Below are positions 11,136-24,621 of a stretch of 64,000 nt of DNA, one piece after another. The translations under genes and the position numbers were made by a program. The stretch is from Citrobacter koseri (GTDB lineage Bacteria > Pseudomonadota > Gammaproteobacteria > Enterobacterales > Enterobacteriaceae): the NCBI GenBank assembly GCA_900446925.1, contig UAVY01000001.1:682001-746000 (forward strand), read 5' to 3'. The notes below the pieces were generated by a model, which was not told the DNA's origin, made no database searches, and saw only the letters and a list, made by a program, of their open reading frames with translations. The number at the start of each line of letters is the position of its first letter. The stretch's first letter is position 1.

Positions 11136-12164
11136 AATTGACGCTTACCTCTACCCTGATTGCATCCGGCATTGCGCTGGCAACCTTAACCGGCGCCGCG
11201 CAGGCCAAAGGCCGCCTGGTGGTTTATTGCAGCGCCACCAACGAAATGTGCGAAGCAGAAACCAAAGCGTTTGGCGACAAATATGACGTCAAAACCTCGT
11301 TCATTCGCAACGGCTCCGGCAGTACGCTGGCGAAAGTGGATGCCGAGAAGAAAAACCCGCAGGCGGACGTCTGGTACGGCGGGACGCTGGACCCTCAGTC
11401 TCAGGCGGGTGAAATGGGGGCTGCTGCAACCCTACAAGTCTCCCAATCTTGAGCAGGTCATGGAGAAATTCCGCGATCCGGCGAAAGTAAAAGGCAACCT
11501 CTCTTCAGCGGTGTATGTCGGTATTCTCGGTTTTGGCGTCAACACCCAGCGCCTGAAAGAGAAAAATCTGCCGGTGCCAAAATGCTGGAAGGATCTGACC
11601 AAACCGGAATACAAAGGCGAGATTCAGATTGCCGACCCGCAAAGTTCAGGCACCGCGTATACCGCACTGGCAACCTTCGCCCAGCTGTGGGGAGAAGATC
11701 AGGCCTTTGATTACCTGAAACAGCTCAACGCCAACGTGTCTCAGTACACCAAATCCGGTATTGCCCCGGCACGTAACGCCGCCCGTGGCGAAACCGCTAT
11801 CGGCATCGGCTTCCTGCACGACTATTCGCTGGAAAAAGAACAGGGCGCGCCGCTGGAGCTGATCTCTCCGTGCGAAGGCACCGGCTATGAAATTGGCGGC
11901 GTCAGCATCCTGAAAGGCGCGCGCAATCTCGACAACGCCAAACTGTTCGTGGACTGGGTGCTGTCAAAAGAAGCACAAGAACTGGCGTGGAAGAAAGGCA
12001 AGTCTTATCAGATCCTGACCAACACCACAGCGGAAACGTCACCGAACTCGCTGAAGCTCGACGACCTGAAGCTCATCAACTACGACATGGATAAATACGG
12101 TTCTACCGACGTCCGTAAGCAGCTTATCAATAAGTGGGTTAGCGAAGTGAAGATGGGTAAATAA
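11132..12164 (+). CDS. afuA: Sugar-phosphate ABC transporter periplasmic binding protein, one frame break
   Basis: Periplasmic solute-binding protein with a 25-residue signal peptide ending AAQA. The family looks like ferric-iron binding proteins, but AfuA of Actinobacillus and Citrobacter rodentium binds phosphorylated hexoses (glucose-6-phosphate, fructose-6-phosphate). The family's ligand-contacting His-Asp (FLHDYS, about 229-230) and Glu (CEGTGYE, about 253) can be placed here; the residue mapping is from memory. One extra G in the run at 11415-11419 breaks the frame; corrected length is 343. Translationally coupled to uhpC, which ties the sensor genes to the transporter. Confidence 0.85.
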
Positions 12165-12183
12165 GCCCACATTGCGTTCATTT

Positions 12184-12218
12184 GCCGGGGTGGCGGCGTA
12201 ACGCCGTACCCGGCCTAC
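12184..12218. repeat. Single REP-like unit
   Basis: One short palindromic unit (GCCGGGGTGGCGGCGTAACG ... CCCGGCCTAC) between afuA and afuB, where it could stabilise the upstream transcript and raise binding-protein yield over permease, as seen in other ABC operons. Confidence 0.65.
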
Positions 12219-12233
12219 AATACCGGAACCGCT

Positions 12234-14323
12234 ATGTCACACACACTTGCACACCATCCCGTGAAAAAACGGGATGCGATATCTTTTGGGTTCTGCTGGG
12301 CTGGCTTGGCGTTTGCCCTGCTGCCGAGCTGGAGCCTGGATTACGGCCTGCTGGAGTCTACGGGCGGATGAAATCCTTGAGTCCTACGGCTGGTTCACAG
12401 CGCAATATCAGTTGGGCTGTGGTATCTGCTGCCAAGCCTGCTGCTGATTCGCCCGTTCCATGAAAGCCAGGCGCGAACAGCGCAGCCGCCATTACCTTGA
12501 TGCGGGCTGGGCCGCTGTTGTGTATGGCCTTTATCGTCGTCAGCGGCCACCGTTGAAGGCCGTGGTTTAGGCTACGCCACTATCGTGCTGTTCGTCCGCG
12601 CTGGGCGCGATCATGACGCTGGCGTTGGACCCGTCTGGAATGGCTGGGCGGCGACCGCTTCGTGATCGGCTCACTTACCGCCATTGTGGCTCTGATCGGC
12701 ATCTTTATCGTCTGGCCGAGTATCGCGATTTTCATCCCCGATGTTCACCAACGACGCCGGGGAATTCGCCGCCGCTGGCGTTTATGACGGTGCTGTCGCA
12801 GGCGCATATCATCCAGGTGATCCTCAACTCCATCGCCCTGTCGATTGCGGTGGGCGTAGGCTGTACCTTCTTCGGCCTGGTGCTGGCGATTTACACCACC
12901 CGCATTGCCAAACGCAGCGCCATTATTGGCCGCATCTTCTCGATTTTGCCAATCGTCACGCCGCCGTTCGTAGTGGGTTTAGGCGTTACGCTGATGATGG
13001 GACGCTCCGGCTACGTCACCGAATTTATGGTCGAGTGGTTCGGGCTGACCAACAGCAACTGGCTGTACGGGTTTACCGGCATCTGGCTGGCGCAGGTGCT
13101 GGCCTTTACGCCGATGGCGTTTATGATCCTCGACGGGGCGATCAAAACTATCCATCCATCGCTGGAAGAAGCGTCATATACCCTGCGCGCCAGCCGCTGG
13201 CAGACCTTTAACGGTGTGTTTGTCCCGCTGCTGAAACCGGCGCTGGCGAACGCCTTCCTGATCGTGGTGGTGCAGTCGCTGGCCGACTTCAGTAACCCGC
13301 TGGTGCTCGGCGGTAACTTCGACGTGCTGGCGACGCAGATCTATTTCTATATCACCGGTTCGCAGCTTGATTATCAGGCCGCCAGTACGCTGGGCGCGTT
13401 CCTGCTGCTGTTCTCGCTGCTGGTGTTCTGTGTGCAGTATATGTGGATCGGTAAGCGCTCTTACGTCACGGTCTCCGGGAAATCGTACCGTGGCGACGTC
13501 CAGCCGCTGCCGGTCACCCTGGTGTGGAGCGTCATCGCCATTCTGGCCGTGTGGATAGCCTTCAACGCCCTGCTCTACGGCAGCATTTTCTACGGTAGCT
13601 TCACCGTCAACTGGGGCGTGGATTACACCCTGACGCTGGCGAACTTTATCAAGCTGTTCGGCCAGGGAATGAGCGACGGCGCGTGGCCTTCCCTGCTTGA
13701 TACGTTGCTCTACGCCGGAATTGCCGCGCCGATCACCGCCATCTTCGGTCTGCTGATCGCCTGGATTGTGGTACGCCAGCAGTTCAAAGGCAAAAAGACT
13801 ATCGAGTTCACCACCATGCTGTGCTTCGCCGTACCGGGCACCGTGGCGGGCGTGTCGTACATCCTCGCCTTTAACAGCGCCCCGGTGTACCTCACCGGAA
13901 CGGCGGCGATTGTGATTATTTCGATGGTGATGCGTAACGTGCCGGTTGGGATTCGCGCCGGGATCGCCGGATTAGGCCAGATCGATAAATCGCTGGATGA
14001 AGCGTCGCTCAGCCTGCGCGCCGGGAGCTTACGCACCATCACGCACATCCTGCTGCCGCTGCTGCGCCCGGCGATCCTCTCAGCGCTGATCTACAGCTTT
14101 GTGCGCGCCATTTACCACCGTCAGCGCCATTGTATTCCTCGTCACGCCAGACACCCGCGTGGCGACGGCCTACATCCTCAACCGCGTGGAAGACGGCGAA
14201 TACGGCGTGGCGATCGCCTACGGCTCGATTCTGATCGTGGTGATGCTGGCGATTATTTTCATCTTTGACTGGCTGATCGGGGAAGCGCGTATCTCCCGTT
14301 CAAAAGCCAAAAACCAGGCGTAA
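12234..14323 (+). CDS. afuB: Sugar-phosphate ABC transporter permease, fused two-domain type, several frame breaks
   Basis: A roughly 695-residue inner-membrane permease of the FbpB/ThiP type, with two permease domains in one chain. Each carries a binding-protein-dependent loop: [19 protein letters not shown] in the first and [19 protein letters not shown] in the second. The first 550 bases contain many single-base breaks (near 12350, 12405, 12465, 12545, 12595, 12635), and one more lies at about 14110. From about 12780 to 14105 the frame is clean. Start ATG at 12234 ([12 protein letters not shown]) precedes the first hydrophobic segment. It pairs with AfuA and AfuC. Confidence 0.82.
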
Positions 14324-14334
14324 TGGAGCGCACT

Positions 14335-15381
14335 ATGAGTCAGAAAAATTTTGTTGAACTGCGCAACGTCACCAAACGATTCGGCAGCAACACGGTTATC
14401 GATAATATCAATCTCACCATCCCGCAGGGGCAAATGGTGACGCTGCTCGGCCCTTCCGGCTGCGGCAAAACGACCATTTTGCGTCTGGTGGCGGGCTGGA
14501 AAAACCGAGCGAAGGGCAGATTTTCATTGATGGCGAAGACGTCACCCATCGCTCTATTCAGCAGCGTGATATCTGTATGGTCTTTCAGTCTTATGCCCTG
14601 TTCCCGCACATGTCGCTGGGAGAAAACGTCGGCTACGGTCTGAAGATGCTTGGCGTGTCGCGCAGCGAAGTGAAAGCCCGTGTGCAAGAGGCGCTGGCGA
14701 TGGTGGATCTGGAAGGATTCGAAGATCGCTATGTTGATCAGATCTCCGGCGGTCAGCAGCAGCGCGTGGCGCTGGCGCGCGCGCTGATCCTCAAGCCGAA
14801 GGTGCTGCTGTTTGATGAGCCGTTAAGTAACCTCGACGCCAACCTGCGTCGCAGCATGCGCGACAAGATCCGCGAACTGCAAAAGCAGTTTGATATCACC
14901 TCGCTGTACGTCACCCACGATCAGAGCGAAGCCTTTGCGGTTTCCGATACCGTACTGGTGATGAACAAGGGGCATATTATGCAGATCGGTTCGCCGCAGG
15001 ATCTCTACCGTCAACCTGCGTCACGCTTTATGGCGAGCTTTATGGGCGATGCCAACCTGTTCCCGGCGACGTTCAGTCAGGAGTATGTGGATATCTACGG
15101 CTACCGGCTGCCGCGCCCGGCGCACTTTGCCGTCCAGGGTTCCGGCACCGTTGGCGTGCGCCCGGAAGCGATTACCTTGAGCGATCGCGGCGAAGAGAGC
15201 CAGCGCTGTGTGATTCAGCATGTCGCCTATATGGGGCCGCAGTATGAGGTGACGGTGGCGTGGCACGGACAGGAGATTCTATTGCAGGTTAACGCCACCC
15301 GATTGCAGCCAGACGTGGGGGGAAAATTATTACCTCGAAATCCACCCGTACGGGATGTTTGTTTTAGCAGACGCAGTGTAA
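14335..15381 (+). CDS. afuC: Sugar-phosphate ABC transporter ATP-binding protein, two compensating frame breaks
   Basis: ATPase of AfuABC. Walker A is GPSGCGKT, the Q-loop is [10 protein letters not shown], the signature is ISGGQQQR and Walker B is [13 protein letters not shown]; the H-loop is [13 protein letters not shown]-like C-terminal extension ([12 protein letters not shown]) follows, as in FbpC/PotA types. The GGAG at 14325-14328 supports ATG 14335 over the ATG at 14323 that overlaps the afuB stop. One base is missing near 14498 and one G is extra in the run near 15318. After correction the protein ends ...[12 protein letters not shown] at 348 residues. Read uncorrected, it would run into the REP beyond. 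Confidence 0.88.
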
Positions 15382-15383
15382 TT

Positions 15384-15464
15384 GATGCCGGGTGGCGCTA
15401 CGCTTACCCGGCCTACGGTTCGTGCACGTTGTAGGCCGGGTAAGGCATCAGCCGCCACCCGGCA
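15384..15464. repeat. REP/BIME element
   Basis: Two inverted REP units (15384-15416 and 15431-15464) between the convergent afuC and mmuM genes, probably shared by both transcript ends. Confidence 0.85.
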
Positions 15465-15469
15465 CACAC

Positions 15470-16402
15470 TCAACGTTGCGCGTTCAATTCAGCAATATCC
15501 TTCGGCGTCGTCCGGCAACAGCCGCCAATCAGCTTCGCACCCGCCGCCAGCCACTGCGGTAAATACTCTGCCAGCGTGGCGCACGCTTCGCCGTGATGAT
15601 GCCAGGTTTTGCTTACCGCATCGTACCGTTCGCCCGAATTGGGATAAACCACCAGCGGCAGCGCGGTCAGCCCGTGCAAATGCTGCAATGCGGCGGTGAC
15701 GTTTTCCAGCGCGATGCAGTTTACGCCTGTCGCCACAACCTGCGGGCAGGCGTTGAGAAACGCCGCCACGTCACGCAGCGGCGTACCGTCGCTCAGATGC
15801 TCACTGTCGCGCAGCGTAAACGAAAACCATGCCCGCGCCCGTGGATATTCGGTTAACAACTCAGCCAGCGCTTTAATCTCAATAAAATTCGGCAGCGTTT
15901 CGCAGGCCAGCAGGTCAACGCCCGCATCCAGCAGCGCTTCCACACGCGGGCGATGAAAAGCCTGGAACGTTTCGGGAGTACATACGTAATCCCCGCGATA
16001 TTCCGCACCGTCGGCCAGATACGCGCCATATGGCCCGACGGAACCCGCCACCAGCAGCGTGCCCGCCTGCGGGTTCTCAGCCAGATACGCTTCCCGCGCT
16101 TTGCGCGCCAGTTCCACGCTCTTGCCGATCAGCGCTTTCGACTGCGCTTCATCAAACCCACGCGCGGCAAGTCCTGCGGGCGTTGCCTGGTAGCTGGCGG
16201 TAATCGCGCATTGCGCCCCCGCCCGGTAGTAATCAAGGTGGACTTCGCGGATCAGCGCCGGGTTTTCTACCAGCACCTTCGCTGACCACAGGCTGTCGGC
16301 TAAATCACAGCCGCGCGCTTCCAGTTCCGTCGCCATCGCCCCGTCCAGCAACAGGAAATCCTGTTTATCAAGGATGGCGCTCAACGGATTATGTTGCGAC
16401 AT
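15470..16402 (-). CDS. mmuM: Homocysteine S-methyltransferase
   Basis: Transfers a methyl group from S-methylmethionine (or S-adenosylmethionine) to homocysteine, giving methionine. Intact at 310 residues, the same as E. coli MmuM and very similar. Zinc ligands are the Cys in GVNCIA and the Cys pair in LIGGCCRTTP near the C-terminus; LLDGAMATELEARGCDL is the family N-terminal motif. In E. coli mmuM follows the permease gene mmuP; no mmuP is found here, so S-methylmethionine would need another route in. Confidence 0.95.
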   Translation of the reverse strand: MSQHNPLSAILDKQDFLLLDGAMATELEARGCDLADSLWSAKVLVENPALIREVHLDYYRAGAQCAITASYQATPAGLAARGFDEAQSKALIGKSVELARKAREAYLAENPQAGTLLVAGSVGPYGAYLADGAEYRGDYVCTPETFQAFHRPRVEALLDAGVDLLACETLPNFIEIKALAELLTEYPRARAWFSFTLRDSEHLSDGTPLRDVAAFLNACPQVVATGVNCIALENVTAALQHLHGLTALPLVVYPNSGERYDAVSKTWHHHGEACATLAEYLPQWLAAGAKLIGGCCRTTPKDIAELNAQR

Positions 16403-16823
16403 AGTCTGGCTCCTGTTTCTGCTTATGAAATCGGCAATGAAACAAGCACCATAACACAGCGCGCCGGGTGGTAATCGGGAGCGCTACGCAATTATTAAAG
16501 ACCCGTCAGCCTTGTACCAGCCGCAAACGCGCGCGCCGGGCGCTCAGCACCGGGTGAGGAGTAACAATGAGGTAAAGAAAGGGTCGCCAGCTCATAATGC
16601 CTCCGCTGCCAGAATATCTTACAACTCTGGCAACAAGGCGGCGCACCGGCGCTCAGACAGAAGTGGGAACATACCGTCCCCACTCATACGACGGAATGAG
16701 GACAACGTCAGGATCCGGGGTCAATATCAGCCGACAAACTGACGTCAGCCCGGCAGAATGGCGAAAAACCTTCAGGGTGTGGCATCATAACGCGCAGATA
16801 ACAACAAATTCAGGGTGATGAAT
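16403..16823. other. Intergenic region mmuM / lacI, no gene assigned
   Basis: A 421-bp gap between divergent genes. It contains a 7-bp inverted repeat TGCCAGA/TCTGGCA (16607-16613 with 16626-16632) and a 29-codon minus-strand frame (16595-16506, MSWRPFLYLIVTPHPVLSAR...) of unknown worth. TGACGTCA at 16739-16746 resembles a single MetJ half-site but stands far from mmuM. No good gene could be supported. Confidence 0.4.
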
Positions 16824-17906
16824 GTGAAACCGGTAACGCTCTATGATGTTGCAGACCGTGCAGGCGTCTCTTATCAGACCGTCTCTCGCGTGGTGAATCA
16901 GGCCAGCCACGTTTCCGCCAAAACCCGTGAAAAAGTCGAAGCCGCGATGGCGGAGCTGAATTACATTCCCAATCGCGTCGCGCAGCAGCTGGCGGGTAAA
17001 CAAACTCCGCTCATCGGCGTCGCCACCGCTAACCTCGCGCTGCACGCGCCGTCGCAAATTGTCGCGGCGATTAAATCCCGCGCCGACAGGTCAGGCGCCA
17101 GCGTGGTGATCGCGATGGTGGAGCGCAACGGGGTAGACGCCTGCAAAGCGGCGGTACATAACCTGCTGGCGCAGCGGGTAAGCGGGTTGATCATCAACTA
17201 CCCGCTTGATGAGAACGATGCCATTGCCGTTGCCGCCGCCTGCGGCAACGTGCCGGTACTGTTTCTCGACGTGTCCGATCGGTTCCCCGTTAACAGCATT
17301 ATTTTTTCCCATGACGACGGCGCGCGTCTGGGCGTTGAGCATCTGGTAGAACACGGGCACCAGCGCATCGCGCTGTTGACAGGGCCGCGCTCGTCCGTCT
17401 CTGCACGGCTAAGACTGGCGGGCTGGCATAAATATCTGACCCACTATCAGCTGCGACCGGTGGCAGAAACGGAAGGCGACTGGAGCGCGATGTCCGGTTT
17501 CCAGCAAACCATGCAGATGCTCAATGACGGAACGATGCCCACCGCAATACTGGTGGCTAACGATCAGATGGCGCTGGGCGCCATGCGGGCGATCGCCGAG
17601 TTTGGCCTGCGCATCCCGCAGGATATCTCGGTGATAGGCTACGATGACACCGAAGACAGCGCCTGCTACATCCCACCGCTGACCACCATCAGACAGAATT
17701 TCCCCCTGCTTGGCGCAACCAGCGTCGACAAACTGCTGCAACTCTCCCGTGGCGAGCCCGCCACCGATAACCAGCGACTCCCCGTTTCATTGGTTCAGCG
17801 TAAAACCGTGCAGCCCCCCAATGCTCAGGTCACTTCTCCGCAGGCGTTGGCCGACTCCCTGATCCAACTGGCTCGGCAGGTTTCGCTGTTAGCGCCGAAA
17901 ATGTGA
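16824..17906 (+). CDS. lacI: Lac repressor
   Basis: Tetrameric repressor of lacZ, released by allolactose. Intact, 360 residues from the GTG at 16824, which corresponds to the GTG used in E. coli (AGGGTGATGAAT upstream acts as ribosome site); a longer frame from 16815 adds only three residues. The HTH is TLYDVADRAGVSYQTVSRVV with the same recognition helix residues (YQTVSR) as E. coli, so it should see the same operators. The hinge and core are closely conserved, and the C-terminal tetramer helix ADSLIQLARQVSLL is present. Confidence 0.96.
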   Translation: MKPVTLYDVADRAGVSYQTVSRVVNQASHVSAKTREKVEAAMAELNYIPNRVAQQLAGKQTPLIGVATANLALHAPSQIVAAIKSRADRSGASVVIAMVERNGVDACKAAVHNLLAQRVSGLIINYPLDENDAIAVAAACGNVPVLFLDVSDRFPVNSIIFSHDDGARLGVEHLVEHGHQRIALLTGPRSSVSARLRLAGWHKYLTHYQLRPVAETEGDWSAMSGFQQTMQMLNDGTMPTAILVANDQMALGAMRAIAEFGLRIPQDISVIGYDDTEDSACYIPPLTTIRQNFPLLGATSVDKLLQLSRGEPATDNQRLPVSLVQRKTVQPPNAQVTSPQALADSLIQLARQVSLLAPKM

Positions 17907-17919
17907 ACGCATAACAATT
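17899..17919 (+). promoter_or_regulatory. lac operator O3-like site
   Basis: This 21-bp site overlaps the lacI stop codon, the place of O3 in E. coli, but matches the E. coli O1 sequence at 18 of 21 positions by eye (central TGTGAACGCATAACAATT). Its centre lies 91 bp from that of O1, the helical phasing needed for a repression loop. Confidence 0.8.
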
Positions 17920-17983
17920 GTGTGAGTCAGTTCACTCATTGAACCTCCTGTCCTTTACAGCAGGAATCCCTTCTTCGTATTTT
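17920..17983 (+). promoter_or_regulatory. lacZ promoter with CRP site
   Basis: A CRP-cAMP box TGTGAGTCAGTTCACTC begins at 17921. The -35 TTTACA is at 17954-17959 and the -10 TATTTT at 17978-17983, with an 18-bp spacer as in E. coli lac. Arrangement and spacing match E. coli closely. Confidence 0.85.
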
Positions 17984-17989
17984 GACTGA

Positions 17990-21176
<3,187 letters not shown>

Positions 21177-21204
21177 TAAGCGATAACGCCACCGGGCACC
21201 TCGG

Positions 21205-23092
21205 TTACTCCTCAATCACCTGACGGATTTGTTGCAACGAAGCGGGATCGTCAAGCGTGGACAAATCGCCCGGATCGCGGCCTTCGCAAATCGCCTGGAT
21301 CGTACGACGCAGCATTTTGCCAGAGCGTGTTTTCGGCAACTGTGAAACAAACCAGACGTGCGCCGGGCGGCCAAAATTACCGATCTGACTGTCCACCAGC
21401 GACATAATCGCCTTCTCTTCCGTTTGCGCCACGTCCCTGTCCTCCAGCGTGTCGCTCTGTTTCGGGATCACAAACGCTACCGCCACCTGTCCCTTCAGCG
21501 CATCTTTCACCCCCACCACCGCCACTTCCGCCACGTTCGGGTAACTGGAAATGCTTTCCTCGATCTCGCGCGTGCCCAGACGGTGCCCGGCGACGTTGAT
21601 CACATCATCGGTGCGCCCGAGGATGAAATAATAGCCGTCCGCGTCGCGAATCCCCCAGTCGAAAGTGGCGTACACCTGACGCGAGAACAGCGACCAGTAG
21701 GTATTCACAAAACGCGCATCGTCTCCCCCAGATAGTCTGAACGCAGCCAGGCGGCAGCGGCCCCTCAATGACCAGCATCCCTTTCTCGTTCACCTCGCAA
21801 GGTTCGCCAGTGACCTCATTGAGCAACTGCACGTTATAGCCGTACATCGGTACGCCGGGGCTGCCCAGCCGTGAAGGCCGGTCGTCCAGCGCGCGGGCGA
21901 TCGCCATAATCGGCCAGCCGGACTCGGTCTGCCAGTAGTTGTCGATAACCGGCACATCCAGCGTCTCCGTCACCCAGGCGGCCGTCGGCTCATCCAGCGG
22001 CTCACCGGCCAGATAGAGCACCTCCAGCGAGGAGAGATCGTGATTGCGGATCTGCGCCGTCGGGAACTTCTTCAACACGCGGATGGCGGTTGGCGCAGAG
22101 AACATCCGGCTGACGCGGTATTTCTCTACGATCTTCCACCAGACGCCGCAGTCCGGGTACGTCGGCAATCCTTCATAAACGATGGTTGCCATGCCTGCCA
22201 GCAACGGCGCGTAGACAATATAGGAGTGCCCCACAACCCAGCCGATATCCGACGCGCAAAAGAACACGCCGCCCGCTTTGCCGCCGAAGATAGTATCCAT
22301 CGAGGTTGCCAGCGCCACCGCATAGCCGCCGACGTCGCGCTGTACGCCTTTCGGTTTTCCGGTCGTGCCGGAGGTATAGAGAATGCAGGAGATCTCATTG
22401 GATTCCAGCCAGGCCACCGGCACCCGCGCCCCGAGATGCTGCTGACGCAGCGACGCAAAATCGAGATCGCGCGCCGGTACTCGCGCCATTTTCGCCAGCC
22501 CGCGATCCACCAGCAAAACGTGGCGCGGCTGATGCTGCGCCTGCGCGATGGCATCATCCAGCAGCTTTTTATACGGCAGAATCTTACCGCCGCGCGCCCC
22601 GGCGTCTGCCGAGACAATCAGCACCGGCTTAGCGTCGTCGATTCGCGCCGCTACGCTGTGCGAGGCAAAACCGCCGAACACCACCGAATGAATCGCGCCA
22701 ATCCGCGCGCAGGCCAGCAGCGTAATGTGCGCCTCGGCAATCATCGGCATGTAAACCAACACCCGGTCGCCGCGCTGCACGCCCAGCGACAACAGCATCG
22801 ACGCCACCACGTTCACTTCGTCATACAACTGGCTGAAGGTAAACGTGCGCTCCTCTTCCGTTTCAGAAGAGACGGCAATCAGCGCCAGCGCATCCGGCTG
22901 CTTGTCCAGCCAGCGGTCGATAGCGTTATGGCACAAATTAGTGGTTCCGCCGCAAAACCAGCGGGCAAAAGGCGGATGGCTGTGATCCAGCGTTTGAGTA
23001 AACGGCTGCTGCCAGTCGATACGTCGAGCCTGCTCGGCCCAGAACGACGCCGGCTGCGTAATGGAACGCTGATAAAACTCGCTAAAAGACAT
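21205..23092 (-). CDS. prpE: Propionyl-CoA synthetase, one frame break
   Basis: Acyl-CoA synthetase that activates propionate through propionyl-AMP, the entry step of the 2-methylcitrate cycle. AMP-binding motif YTSGTTGKPKG and WQTESGWPI are visible; the regulatory acetyl/propionyl-Lys is in PKTRSGKMLRR near the C-terminus. An extra base near 21725-21732 breaks the frame (GDDARFVNTYW follows after correction). Corrected length is 628, as in E. coli. Last gene of prpBCDE, 33 bp after prpD. Confidence 0.95.
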
Positions 23093-23125
23093 GAAGCTCT
23101 CCTGTTGAACTTACTGCCTGCTGGC

Positions 23126-24592
23126 TCAGATGACAAATAAGTCGAGGTATTCATTGACCGGCATCTGCTCCAGGCGAGTTCTGTCCAGGGAGACATCCAG
23201 AATGCGCTGCTGCTGACGGGTCGGGAACTGACGCGCCAGGTTGATTTTGAATTTATCGATAAGCTTCGGAATGCCGTCGGCGCGGCGGCGAGCGTGGCCA
23301 ATCGGGTACTCCACGACCACCTCGGCAAACTGTGAACCATCGGTAAATTCAAGGGTGATAGCGTTGGCGATGGCGCGTTTTTCCGGGTCCGTGATAGTCG
23401 GCGGTAAACGCCGGGTCTTCAAAGCAGGTTATCTTCTCGCGCAGGGCGTCAATGCGTTTGTCCTGCGCTACGCCGTCCTCATAATCCGCCGCCGTTAAGC
23501 GCCCGAACAGTAGCGGGATCGCCACCATGTACTGAATGCAGTGGTCGCGGTCGGCCGGGTTATTCAACGGCCCTTTTTTGTCGATGATGCGAATGCAGGC
23601 TTCATCGGGTGCGAATCGTCACTTTCTCAATATCCGCCGCCGTTTTGCCCGCCGCCTGCATCTGTTCAAAGAGGGTCATGGCGGCTTCAACCGCCGTCTG
23701 CGAGTGGAACTCCGCCGGGAAGGAGATTTTGAACAGCACGTTTTCCATGACGTAAGAACCATACGGACGCTGGAAGCGGAACGCCTCACCGTTGAAAGAG
23801 ACGTCATAAAGCCCCAGGTTTTCGCCGTCAGCGCCGACGGATAGCCCATCTCACCGGTTTTTGCCATCAGCGCCAGACGCACCGCGCGGGAGGTGGCATC
23901 GCCCGCCGCCCAGGACTTACGTGTTCCGGTGTTTGGCGCATGGGCGATAGGTGCGCAGCGACTGACCATCCACCCACGCCAGCGACACCGCGTTGAGGAT
24001 CTCATCACGCGTCAGCCCCAGCATTTCGGCGACAACCGCTGTCGAAGCCACTTTGACCAGCAGTACGTGATCCAGGCCGACGCGGTTGAAGGAGTTTTCC
24101 AGCGCGATGCAGCCCTGAATCTCATGGGCTTTGATCATCCCGGCCAGCACCTGCTTCATGGTCAGCGGCGCTTTGCCTGCGGCAACCGCATTACGCGACA
24201 GCCAGTCCGCGGTTGCCAGAATCCCGCCGAGGTTATCAGAGGGGTGGCCCCACTCTGCCGCCAGCCAGGTATCGTTGAAGTCGAGCCAGCGGATCATCGC
24301 GCCGATATTAAACGCCGCCTGCACCGGATCGAGCTGAAACTGGGGTGCCCCGGTACGCGTACGCCGTTCGGCACGACGGTGCCCGGAACGATCGGCCCCA
24401 GCAGTTTTTTACAGGCCGGATATTCCAGCGCTTCCAGACCGCAGCCCAGCGTGTCGAGCAAGCAGTAGTGGGCGGTGTCCCAGGCCACTTTAGAGGTGAT
24501 GTCGTAGTTCATGACGTAATCGACGATATCCACGATTTCACGGTCAAATTCCGGGCGAATGTTTCATTATTTGTGCGGACATAGGGTACATT
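23126..24592 (-). CDS. prpD: 2-Methylcitrate dehydratase, five or more frame breaks
   Basis: MmgE/PrpD-family enzyme that dehydrates 2-methylcitrate to 2-methyl-cis-aconitate. The corrected protein is nearly identical to E. coli PrpD from [18 protein letters not shown] to [10 protein letters not shown]. Single-base breaks are seen near 24562 (right after the start), 24340-24350 (two), 23938, 23828, 23610 and 23390. One, near 23828, is a lost base. ATG at 24592 is taken from homology: the first dozen codons are in one frame and the rest in another. Confidence 0.93.
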
Positions 24593-24621
24593 TCCTGCGT
24601 TTTATCGTTAGAGAAATAAAG

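Noticed and set aside
15382..15434. Extended C-terminus of AfuC
   Set aside because: Also REP translation, caused by an extra G in the run near 15318; the corrected protein ends in FVLADAV at 15381.
16739..16746. MetJ box controlling mmuM (TGACGTCA)
   Set aside because: A single imperfect half-site over 330 bp from mmuM and nearer to lacI; MetJ needs adjacent pairs.
16403..16823. SAM riboswitch or tRNA in the mmuM-lacI gap
   Set aside because: No conserved riboswitch core or cloverleaf could be drawn.
22040..23140. 366-codon plus-strand frame
   Set aside because: Lies antisense to prpE, Arg/His-rich, no start signal or family; a shadow of GC-rich codons.
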